This document shows positions 19,322-26,336 of a DNA stretch of 63,784 nucleotides, one piece after another. The first letter of the stretch is position 1. Every line of letters begins with the position of its first letter. The notes under the pieces were generated by a model. The model worked only from the letters and a program-made list of their open reading frames with translations. It did no database searches and had not been told where the DNA came from. The position numbers and the translations under genes are program-made. The DNA is from an uncultured Saprospiraceae bacterium (GTDB lineage: Bacteria > Bacteroidota > Bacteroidia > Chitinophagales > Saprospiraceae), in contig CALLAE010000032.1 of the NCBI GenBank assembly GCA_938002665.1, forward strand, positions 1 through 63,784, read 5' to 3'.

Positions 19322-20398
19322 ATGACTATCAATAATACTTTTTTGAGATTTAGAAGCCTAATTCTAGCTAGCTTATTTTCTGTAAGTATATCGGCAAATG
19401 TTGCGGCTCAAGTTAATGATTTGAAGCCTTTTGCTGTAGGGTTCTATAATTTGGAAAATTTGTTTGATACAAAGAACGATACACTAATAGATGATGACGA
19501 ATTCCTTCCCACTGGAAAAAAAGCATGGACTCAAGAAAAGTATAAAGAGAAAATAGCAAACATGGCTGCGGTCATCTCTCAGTTAGGAAAAGAGCTCTGT
19601 CCAGAAGGTCTCTCTATACTAGCTGTTTCTGAAATTGAGAATGAAAGCGTTTTATTAGACTTAGTCGAGCATCCATTACTCATTAAGAGAAATTATGGTG
19701 TAGTCCATGTGGATTCAAAAGATAAAAGAGGTATTGACGTCGCCTTTATTTATGATAAAGATCATTTTATTCCTGAATCTACCAAAGCTTATCTCGTAGA
19801 TATCAAGGATGGAGATACGACCAGTACTAGGTATACTAGAGATGTTTTTCTTTTATCTGGCACACTAGATGGAGAACAGATACATCTGACGGCTAATCAT
19901 TGGCCATCCCATAGTGGAGGTGAGAAAAGAGGGGCAAAGAATAGGAACAAAGCAGCAGCTATTAACAGAGCTATCCTAGATTCTCTCCTCGTAGAAGATC
20001 CTAAGGCCAAGCTAATAGTGCTCGGTGACATGAATGATGATCCTAATAATGACAGCCTCACTAAGCACTTAAGATCAAAGAAAAAGGCAAAGAAAGTCGA
20101 GAGTACTGACATCTATAATCCTATGCATGCTTTGTTTGATAAAGGCCTAGGTACTACAGCTTACAGAGATAGCTGGAGTCTCTTTGATCAGATACTGCTG
20201 AGTCCAGCTTTTCTAGATAAAAAGGGAGAAGGAATATATTTTCATAAAGCAGTAATCTATAACAAAAAGTACCTTCTTCAGAATAAGGGAAAATATAAGG
20301 GATATCCATTGCGGACTTTTAATGGTGATGTGTACCAAGGCGGTTATAGTGACCACCTCCCTGTCTATGTCTATCTACTCAAAGAAGATGCAAATTAG
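19322..20398 (+). CDS. Exported endonuclease/exonuclease/phosphatase (EEP) family nuclease
   Basis: 358 residues with a signal peptide (hydrophobic LILASLFSVSISANVAAQ). The EEP motifs are in order: FYNLENLFD (Asn), AVSEIENESVL (metal-binding Glu), TANHWPSHSGG (His), VLGDMNDDPNND (Asp/Asn) and GGYSDHLPVYV (final catalytic His). This DNase I-like fold cleaves phosphodiester or phosphate-ester bonds with divalent metal. The signal peptide places it in the periplasm or outside. It diverges from the TonB receptor/DUF5689 operon, a neighbourhood consistent with extracellular DNA or RNA degradation. The helicase start codon follows its stop directly. Substrate (DNA, RNA or another phosphodiester) cannot be decided from motifs alone. 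Confidence 0.88.
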   Translation: MTINNTFLRFRSLILASLFSVSISANVAAQVNDLKPFAVGFYNLENLFDTKNDTLIDDDEFLPTGKKAWTQEKYKEKIANMAAVISQLGKELCPEGLSILAVSEIENESVLLDLVEHPLLIKRNYGVVHVDSKDKRGIDVAFIYDKDHFIPESTKAYLVDIKDGDTTSTRYTRDVFLLSGTLDGEQIHLTANHWPSHSGGEKRGAKNRNKAAAINRAILDSLLVEDPKAKLIVLGDMNDDPNNDSLTKHLRSKKKAKKVESTDIYNPMHALFDKGLGTTAYRDSWSLFDQILLSPAFLDKKGEGIYFHKAVIYNKKYLLQNKGKYKGYPLRTFNGDVYQGGYSDHLPVYVYLLKEDAN

Positions 20399-21697
20399 TT
20401 GCTAGGAAAGGAACCCTCAAGACTTAATGAAGAATTCAATGCTGTATTGGATCTCATAGAAAATCAGCATGAAAACTTGTTTATCACAGGTAGAGCAGGA
20501 ACAGGTAAATCCACTCTTCTTAATATTTTAAAAAAGACCTCTAAGAAAAATGCAGCTGTAGTTGCCCCTACAGGCATAGCGGCCCTCAATGTAGGTGGTC
20601 AGACCATCCATTCTTTTTTCAAGTTTCCACCCAAGATGATAGATCCTGGAGAGTTGACCAAGAGAAAGAACCATCGCTTTTACAAGAAACTACAGTTACT
20701 CATAATCGATGAGATATCTATGGTCAGGGCTGATATGGTCGACTGCATAGACATATTCTTGAGACAGAATATTGAGAATCCTAAGCCCTTTGGTGGTGTA
20801 CAGGTAGTTGTATTTGGAGATCTTTTTCAATTGCCCCCTGTAGTGGCCAGTCAGTTTGAAAGAAAGCTGCTCAAGGATAGATACGGAAGTCCCTATTTCT
20901 TTGCTGCTAAAGTTTTTGAGGAAATAGAATTACGGATGGTAGAACTCCATACCGTTTATAGGCAGACAGAGAGGCGTTTCATTAAGCTACTAGATAATAT
21001 TAGGACAAGGCAATTTGATTATGATGATCTTGAAGAGCTTAATCAGAGATATGATGCGGAGGCAGAGCCTGAAGAATTGGCGATTACACTATGCAGTACA
21101 AATGCAACAGTAAATAGTATTAATAACAAAAAGCTCAAGGAACTTCCATCAGATAGTTATGAGTATAAAGCCAAGTTGACAGGCAATTTTGGAGAGAGAT
21201 TGAGCCCAGCGGATCACTTTTTAGTTTTAAAGAAGGATGCTCAAGTCATGTTTGTCAAAAATCATCCTGAAGGCTTATATGTTAATGGGACTCTAGGTCG
21301 TATAGTCGACTTATCGTATTCTAGCATAAAAGTAGCTATCAAGAAAGACGGTGAGCCTAAATACATAGATGTAGAACAAGCTGAATGGGAAATGTTAAAG
21401 TATGAGCTCGATTCTGACAGTACAGACAGATTTAAAACAAAGATAGTAGGAACATTTACTCAGTTTCCTTTACGTCTAGCCTGGGCGATTACTATCCATA
21501 AGTCCCAAGGAAAGACTTTTGATGAGATTGTCATTGATTTGGGTCGTGGGGCCTTTGATCATGGACAGACTTATGTGGCCCTGAGTAGATGTAGGTCCTT
21601 AGAAGGCATCAGATTGCTTAACAAAATCAGGCCTAAAGATATCATGGTGGATCAAACCATTATTGATTACTATGATCATAAGAACAATTACTGGTAA
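20399..21697 (+). CDS. Pif1/RecD-like DNA helicase (AAA ATPase)
   Basis: 432 residues. Walker A is FITGRAGTGKSTLL (about residues 29-42), motif Ic follows as APTGIAALNVGG with TIHSFF, Walker B is LLIIDEISMV, motif III is VVFGDLFQLPPV, and C-terminal motifs are AITIHKSQGKTFDEI and YVALSRCRSLEGI. These are the signatures of superfamily 1B Pif1-like 5'-3' helicases. The start must be the TTG at 20399: the preceding codon is the in-frame stop of the nuclease gene, and the first in-frame ATG would come after Walker A. No signal peptide, so it acts in the cytoplasm. It is co-oriented with the exported nuclease with zero spacing, so translation may be coupled by termination-reinitiation. Confidence 0.9.
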   Translation: MLGKEPSRLNEEFNAVLDLIENQHENLFITGRAGTGKSTLLNILKKTSKKNAAVVAPTGIAALNVGGQTIHSFFKFPPKMIDPGELTKRKNHRFYKKLQLLIIDEISMVRADMVDCIDIFLRQNIENPKPFGGVQVVVFGDLFQLPPVVASQFERKLLKDRYGSPYFFAAKVFEEIELRMVELHTVYRQTERRFIKLLDNIRTRQFDYDDLEELNQRYDAEAEPEELAITLCSTNATVNSINNKKLKELPSDSYEYKAKLTGNFGERLSPADHFLVLKKDAQVMFVKNHPEGLYVNGTLGRIVDLSYSSIKVAIKKDGEPKYIDVEQAEWEMLKYELDSDSTDRFKTKIVGTFTQFPLRLAWAITIHKSQGKTFDEIVIDLGRGAFDHGQTYVALSRCRSLEGIRLLNKIRPKDIMVDQTIIDYYDHKNNYW

Positions 21698-21772
21698 AAG
21701 AAGGATTATAGGAGCATAATTTTTGTTGGAATTAGGCTTACTTTATTATATTAGACCTACTAACTAATAATT

Positions 21773-21925
21773 ATGGCCAAGTCTAGAAATTCTAGAAAAT
21801 CTAGAAAGAAACAAGTAGAAGAGATAGTCAACCAAAAAATGGAAAAGAAGGTTTGGATGACGATGATAGGGATAACTGCGGTACTCCTAGTATTGCTCTA
21901 CATTATCTTTATGATGAACAGCTAA
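21773..21925 (+). CDS. Small basic single-pass membrane protein, unknown
   Basis: 50 residues. The first 28 are very basic and polar (serine/arginine-rich MAKSRNSRKSRKK, then a short helix QVEEIVNQKMEKK), followed by one hydrophobic span of about 18-20 residues (MIGITAVLLVLLYIIF) and the tail MMNS. Positive-inside topology predicts a cytoplasmic N-terminus. It fills the otherwise empty 263-base gap between the helicase and miaE and lies 35 bases before miaE in the same direction. I do not recognise a family. Support comes from the ordered basic/helix/TM layout and the clean ATG and TAA; it remains unproven as a gene. Confidence 0.55.
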   Translation: MAKSRNSRKSRKKQVEEIVNQKMEKKVWMTMIGITAVLLVLLYIIFMMNS

Positions 21926-21960
21926 TCGCCTTTCTTCCTTTATAACTCACAAGGAATCTT

Positions 21961-22545
21961 ATGAAACTTAATTTGGATCTTGCTTCAGATAGCAAGAAAG
22001 AATGGTTAGATGCAGTCATGTCTGATTTTGACAGCTTTCTTCAAGATCACGCTGACTGTGAGCGCAAGGCCTCTGCTATGGCTATGAGTTTCGTTGCTAA
22101 GTACCCAGATAGAAAAGAGATACTCCCGGAACTAATCGAGACTGGAATAGAAGAGCTGGAGCACTTTCAGCAAGTATATGCTCTGATGGAAGCCAGAGGA
22201 ATTTCGCTTAATCATTCTATAGGTGAGGACCTCTATGTGAAAGGACTGATACAGAACTGTCATTCTGGTAAGCTAGAAAGATTTAGAGATAGACTACTTA
22301 TTGCCTCTGTAGTAGAGACACGTGGAGCAGAGAGATTTAGGATGGTAGCAGAGGCATTAGAAGACCCAGAACTCAAAAAATTCTACAAAACCTTATGGAC
22401 CTCTGAAGCCAAGCATGGTCATATCTTCGTAAAGATGGCCTTGAATTATTTTGATGAACAAGAGGTGTATGAAAGGCTGCAGTGGTGGACAGAGCAAGAA
22501 GCTCAAGTCTTAGATAGTCTCGAAATCAAGGCAGCTCTCCATTGA
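21961..22545 (+). CDS. miaE: tRNA-(ms2io6A37) hydroxylase
   Basis: 194 residues, typical for MiaE. This ferritin-like four-helix diiron protein carries paired metal-ligand motifs: Glu in HADCERKAS, EELEHF (ExxH), Glu in VVETRGAERF and EAKHGHIF (ExxH). It hydroxylates the isopentenyl side chain of 2-methylthio-N6-isopentenyladenosine at A37 of tRNA, using oxygen. The start is the ATG at 21961, right before MKLNLDLASDS. The last 43 bases overlap in antisense with the 3' end of the convergent glycosyltransferase gene, so the two C-termini share DNA. Confidence 0.9.
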   Translation: MKLNLDLASDSKKEWLDAVMSDFDSFLQDHADCERKASAMAMSFVAKYPDRKEILPELIETGIEELEHFQQVYALMEARGISLNHSIGEDLYVKGLIQNCHSGKLERFRDRLLIASVVETRGAERFRMVAEALEDPELKKFYKTLWTSEAKHGHIFVKMALNYFDEQEVYERLQWWTEQEAQVLDSLEIKAALH

Positions 22546-23828
22546 TTATTATAATCAGCAGCTAAGTCATACTCTAAGATTTTTTTCAAACTAAAGTAGA
22601 GCTTACTCTCGGAATCCTCAGCCAAGTACCTTAGCTGTTCTATTAGTTGATACATGCCTTCAAGACAATCTTCTATAGGGAGGTTAGGTCTTGAATTATC
22701 TCTTGCGTAATGCAAGTATTTGAACAATCTGAATGCATCAAACCAATTATAGAATTTCTTTATCCTAATAAGACCTGGTTTAGTGTTGCTCAATATATCT
22801 ACTATAGCTTTCTCAAACCCAGCACCACTCAGATAAGCATTTAGCACTATATCGTCAGGTAGAGGCACAGAGCTGCAAGGCTCAGAGTAGAGCCAGGGTT
22901 CTATCATTCTAGTCCATTTCTTGAGAACTACAAAACTCTCTGGATGGTAACTGCTGATGGATGTTTTCTTTTCTATTTCAAAAATTGCTACAGCTTTCCC
23001 AGTTCCAAATGGTACTCTATCAGATATCCTACCTGATGGATGCACCACTGTCTCAGTAATTTCTCCTAGTTCCCAGTTAGTTGCATACTTCTGAAGAAAA
23101 TAGAAATCTTCTCCTGCTTGTCTTACATTCATCCCACCCTCTTTTGCATAGGCTCTTGATCTTACAGCCATAGCACTGCCTATGGTTTGAAAAGCATAAG
23201 GTAAGCCTACCCATCTCTGCATATTGATAAAATATCTCAGATGCAATTCGTAGTTTGTAATTGCGCAGTCGTCTGATACACCAGTAACTTGATCCGAGTT
23301 TTGATGATGGTGAAATGCTATACTAGCAGCTTCGATACACTTATTATTTGAGAAGTAAGCTTTTATGCTAGTCAAGTAGTTCTTCTGGACAGTGGTATCG
23401 GCATCTAAATTTACTATGATTCCATTTTTATCCCAGTCATAGAACTGAAGGAAGGCCCCATCCATAAGCATTTTACGAGCCAGGCCTACTCCACCTTTCT
23501 TTCCGCTTAATTCCTCTATGAAAGTATGTAGCTCTAGCTTATCATTCTCGAAGGTGTATTTGGCTAATTTCTCAAAGAGATTCTTGGATTCAAGTTTTAT
23601 TAACTCCTCATCTGAGTCTTTATAGTTTACCAAGATGAATACAGCAACATAAAAAGAGTTTTGATTTGCGTCTATAGATGCTAGTGTTTTAAGAAGATCT
23701 TCATACCTTTCTTTGTAAGCAGGGATAATAACAATGAGCTCAGTCGCAGGATTAAGTGCAGAGGACCTATCATAAAGTGTACGGTGACATTTATTCTCTA
23801 AATATCTTCTGATAAACTTAGGGGTCAC
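22503..23828 (-). CDS. Family 2 glycosyltransferase
   Basis: 441 residues, no signal peptide and no membrane span. The GT-A core starts with LIVIIPAYKERYEDLLKTL (about residues 31-49), the metal/nucleotide DxD is IVNLDADTTV, and the acceptor-side acidic motif is RQAGEDFYFLQKYA. The C-terminal 130 residues are helical. It transfers a sugar from a nucleotide donor, but substrate cannot be inferred. The start is GTG at 23828; an in-frame TAG lies 15 bases upstream and no ATG is available between. It diverges from the WbqC-family gene over only 28 bases, which fits a shared role in surface polysaccharide synthesis (inference). The 3' end overlaps miaE by 43 bases. Confidence 0.83.
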   Translation of the reverse strand: MTPKFIRRYLENKCHRTLYDRSSALNPATELIVIIPAYKERYEDLLKTLASIDANQNSFYVAVFILVNYKDSDEELIKLESKNLFEKLAKYTFENDKLELHTFIEELSGKKGGVGLARKMLMDGAFLQFYDWDKNGIIVNLDADTTVQKNYLTSIKAYFSNNKCIEAASIAFHHHQNSDQVTGVSDDCAITNYELHLRYFINMQRWVGLPYAFQTIGSAMAVRSRAYAKEGGMNVRQAGEDFYFLQKYATNWELGEITETVVHPSGRISDRVPFGTGKAVAIFEIEKKTSISSYHPESFVVLKKWTRMIEPWLYSEPCSSVPLPDDIVLNAYLSGAGFEKAIVDILSNTKPGLIRIKKFYNWFDAFRLFKYLHYARDNSRPNLPIEDCLEGMYQLIEQLRYLAEDSESKLYFSLKKILEYDLAADYNNQWRAALISRLSKT

Positions 23829-23833
23829 TGATA

Positions 23834-23841
23834 TATATTTG
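23834..23841 (+). promoter_or_regulatory. Predicted -7 box for the wbqC-like gene
   Basis: TATATTTG exactly matches TAnnTTTG and lies 15 bases before the GTG start, in the 28-base gap between two divergent genes, immediately beside the glycosyltransferase start codon. Confidence 0.4.
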
Positions 23842-23856
23842 AGCTAAAATGCATAA

Positions 23857-24459
23857 GTGAGTAAAGATAAGGCAATCCTTCCCATCAGTTATTTTGGACC
23901 TATCGCATACTATCAGCTGCTCTACTCACACGATTGTACTATTGAACAGCACGAAAATTATCAGAAAAGAACCATTAGAAACAGGACTGAGATTCTTTCA
24001 GCTAATGGTGTACTGGTTTTATCTGTACCACTTTGTAAAGGCAAAACTCAAAGTCTTATTACTCATACTCAAATTTCATATGCCGAACCCTGGGCTGCAC
24101 ATCATCTAAAGAGTATAAGGTCTGCTTATAGTTCAGCTCCTTACTTCGATCACTATTTTGAAAGCATCAGTGCCGTTATTAATCAGAAATATAAGACTCT
24201 ATTCCATCTTGATCAGGCAACTCTAGCTTTTATTAAAGAACAAGGTCTAATTGGTGACTACGAGTTGAGCACTCATTATGTGCATCGCTATGCTAGTAAT
24301 ATTTCAGATTATCGCTCTGAAAAAGGCTGGATAAACAGGGATAGTACGCCTTACATCCAGGTTTTTGAGTCAAAATTTGGGTTTATATCTAGCCTCAGCA
24401 TTCTAGATGCCTTGTTCAATCTAGGTCCTGAGGCTAGTAAGGTAATCCAAGCAGGCTAA
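23857..24459 (+). CDS. WbqC family protein
   Basis: 200 residues, the usual size of WbqC-like proteins. It has the family's N-terminal signature (AILPISYFGPIAYYQLL), an EHENYQKRT(I)RNR segment and the central region SYAEPWAAHHLKSIRSAYSSAPYFDHYF. WbqC proteins are found in O-antigen or surface polysaccharide clusters and are thought to act in sugar-amine modification, though the biochemistry is not settled. The start is GTG at 23857: an ATG 8 bases upstream is in another frame and stops after three codons. Its divergent neighbour is a family 2 glycosyltransferase. Confidence 0.85.
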   Translation: MSKDKAILPISYFGPIAYYQLLYSHDCTIEQHENYQKRTIRNRTEILSANGVLVLSVPLCKGKTQSLITHTQISYAEPWAAHHLKSIRSAYSSAPYFDHYFESISAVINQKYKTLFHLDQATLAFIKEQGLIGDYELSTHYVHRYASNISDYRSEKGWINRDSTPYIQVFESKFGFISSLSILDALFNLGPEASKVIQAG

Positions 24460-24471
24460 GCAATGAATAAT

Positions 24472-24479
24472 TACTTTTG
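24472..24479 (+). promoter_or_regulatory. Predicted -7 box for the dynamin-like gene
   Basis: TACTTTTG exactly matches TAnnTTTG, 36 bases before the ATG at 24516 and after the WbqC stop. No clear -33 element. Confidence 0.4.
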
Positions 24480-24515
24480 GCACTATTTACTGTCTAAAGT
24501 AAGGTAAGATAGAAT

Positions 24516-26261
24516 ATGAATAATCTAATAGATAACAAAACAGAGGAGCTGAGAAATCGGCTTGAGGTGACTGTAGGGACCTTGCATGAGATTACTAAAG
24601 AAATAGGTCATGGAGAACTAGAGTCCACAGTTAAGGACATAAAGGATAGAATAGATGATCCATTTATGTTTGTTATTGTAGGCGAAGTCAAAGCTGGTAA
24701 GAGTAGCTTTATTAATGCTTTACTAGAATCTACAAAGGAGATATGTAAAGTTGCTGCCCATCCTATGACTGATACTATACAGCAGATAGTCTATGGAGAA
24801 CAGGAAGGCATAGAGGATATCAATCCTTACCTGAAAAGAATAACACAACCAGTAGATATTCTTAAAGAGATAGCCATAGTAGATACACCAGGTACTAATA
24901 CTATAGTAGATCATCATCAGGAGATTACTGAAAAGTTTATTCCTGCTTCAGATCTCATAGTTTTTGTCTTTGAGTCTAAGAATCCTTACAGACAATCAGC
25001 CTGGGACTTCTTTGATTACATCAAGGATGAGTGGAAAAAGAAAATCATCTTTATCCTCCAGCAAAAGGATTTGATGCAGCCTGATGATCTTATTACTAAT
25101 ATCAATGGAGTTAAAGAATATGCCTTGAAAAAAGGTATCTCAGAACCCAAGGTATTTACCACCTCTGCTCTAATGGAGCAAAAGGGACAGCATGAGGAGA
25201 GTGGATTTAAGCCAGTGCGGTCTTACATCTACGATAATATAACAGGAGGTAAGGCTCCCTACCTCAAGGTTCTGAATAACGCTGAGACTGCCCTCAATAT
25301 CAACGATAAGATCTTTAAAGGGGTAATCATTAGGAAAGAACAATATGAGTCTGATAGTCGCTTTAGAGCAGATATCAGGGAGACCTTAGATCATCAGGAA
25401 GAAAAAACTAAAAGACAAGTAAAGGTCTTAGTAGAAAATCTACTAGCTAGCTATGATAGATTGACTAATAAGAAGAAGTCAGAGTTGACTAAGGGCTCAG
25501 GAGTATTCAGCATGTTGAAGAGATCTGTGACATCAAGGTTTGGTAGTGAGAAATCTCCTAAAGAATGGCTGGAAAATATTGCCACTGATTTAGAAAAAGA
25601 CTTGAATACTGAGTTTAAAGACAAGTTGCAAGAAGGTGTAATCGATATAGCGGGTAGCATTCAGGATATGGGTAAGCTTATAGATTCTAAAATCAAGAAT
25701 AGCGAAACTATCCTTAAGAATAATCATGAGATTTTTTCTGACATAGCTGAAAGAAGAGCCAATGTGCTTAAGGACCTTCAGCAAGCCTTTTCTGGTTTTC
25801 TTAAAAGTTCAGAGAATTTCTATGATAATGAGCTGATACAGGGTGCTAACGAAATTGCCCCCAATCTTGTTAAAGGTGGTGGGATAGCCATCGTAGGACT
25901 TATTCTGACTACACTGACTAACACAATGTTGCTTGATGTAACGGGTGGGATATTCACTGCTATAGGATTTGTCTTTGCTGGAGTAACAGTAGGACTCAAT
26001 AGAAGTAAGATTATAAAGGGCTATGAGAATGAGGTGGAGAAAGGCCGCGGGAAGATAAAAGAAGAGATCACAGAGAAGCTTAATGCCTATACTGAAAGAA
26101 TCAAAAGTAAGATAGATGATAATTTCTTTCGTTTTGACAAATTATTGGAAGGTGAAAGAAATACGATAGAATATCTAGAGAAAGAGCATGAAAGAATCAG
26201 TGAGGAAATTGGAATTATTAAGAATGAAATCGCAGCACAAATAGAACATATGAATGCTTAA
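24516..26261 (+). CDS. Bacterial dynamin-like GTPase
   Basis: 581 residues. The GTPase domain has G1 at 56-64 (GEVKAGKSS), a Thr-containing G2 switch near MTDTIQ, G3 DTPG at 123-126 and the G4 region LQQKDL near 181-186, where Gln stands where Asn or Thr is common. A long helical stalk follows (about 265-445), then a hydrophobic hairpin at about 453-495 (GGGIAIVGLILTTLTNTMLLDV and GIFTAIGFVFAGVTVGL) as membrane paddle, then a coiled-coil C-terminus. This is the domain order of bacterial dynamin-like proteins that bind and remodel membranes. It stands alone with its own promoter box and terminator; many dynamin-like proteins come as tandem pairs. Roles in membrane repair, vesiculation or phage defence are possible and not distinguished here. 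Confidence 0.85.
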   Translation: MNNLIDNKTEELRNRLEVTVGTLHEITKEIGHGELESTVKDIKDRIDDPFMFVIVGEVKAGKSSFINALLESTKEICKVAAHPMTDTIQQIVYGEQEGIEDINPYLKRITQPVDILKEIAIVDTPGTNTIVDHHQEITEKFIPASDLIVFVFESKNPYRQSAWDFFDYIKDEWKKKIIFILQQKDLMQPDDLITNINGVKEYALKKGISEPKVFTTSALMEQKGQHEESGFKPVRSYIYDNITGGKAPYLKVLNNAETALNINDKIFKGVIIRKEQYESDSRFRADIRETLDHQEEKTKRQVKVLVENLLASYDRLTNKKKSELTKGSGVFSMLKRSVTSRFGSEKSPKEWLENIATDLEKDLNTEFKDKLQEGVIDIAGSIQDMGKLIDSKIKNSETILKNNHEIFSDIAERRANVLKDLQQAFSGFLKSSENFYDNELIQGANEIAPNLVKGGGIAIVGLILTTLTNTMLLDVTGGIFTAIGFVFAGVTVGLNRSKIIKGYENEVEKGRGKIKEEITEKLNAYTERIKSKIDDNFFRFDKLLEGERNTIEYLEKEHERISEEIGIIKNEIAAQIEHMNA

Positions 26262-26283
26262 GCAATCATATGTTCAGCAATAA

Positions 26284-26322
26284 AAAAAGCCAATCGGTAA
26301 GTTCCGATTGGCTTTTTATTTT
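26284..26322. terminator. Bidirectional terminator between convergent genes
   Basis: A perfect 14-bp stem (AAAAAGCCAATCGG / CCGATTGGCTTTTT) with a TAAGTT loop and T-runs on both strands. It serves the GTPase gene and the convergent giant secreted protein gene. Confidence 0.9.
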
Positions 26323-26336
26323 TATTGTCTATGGAC

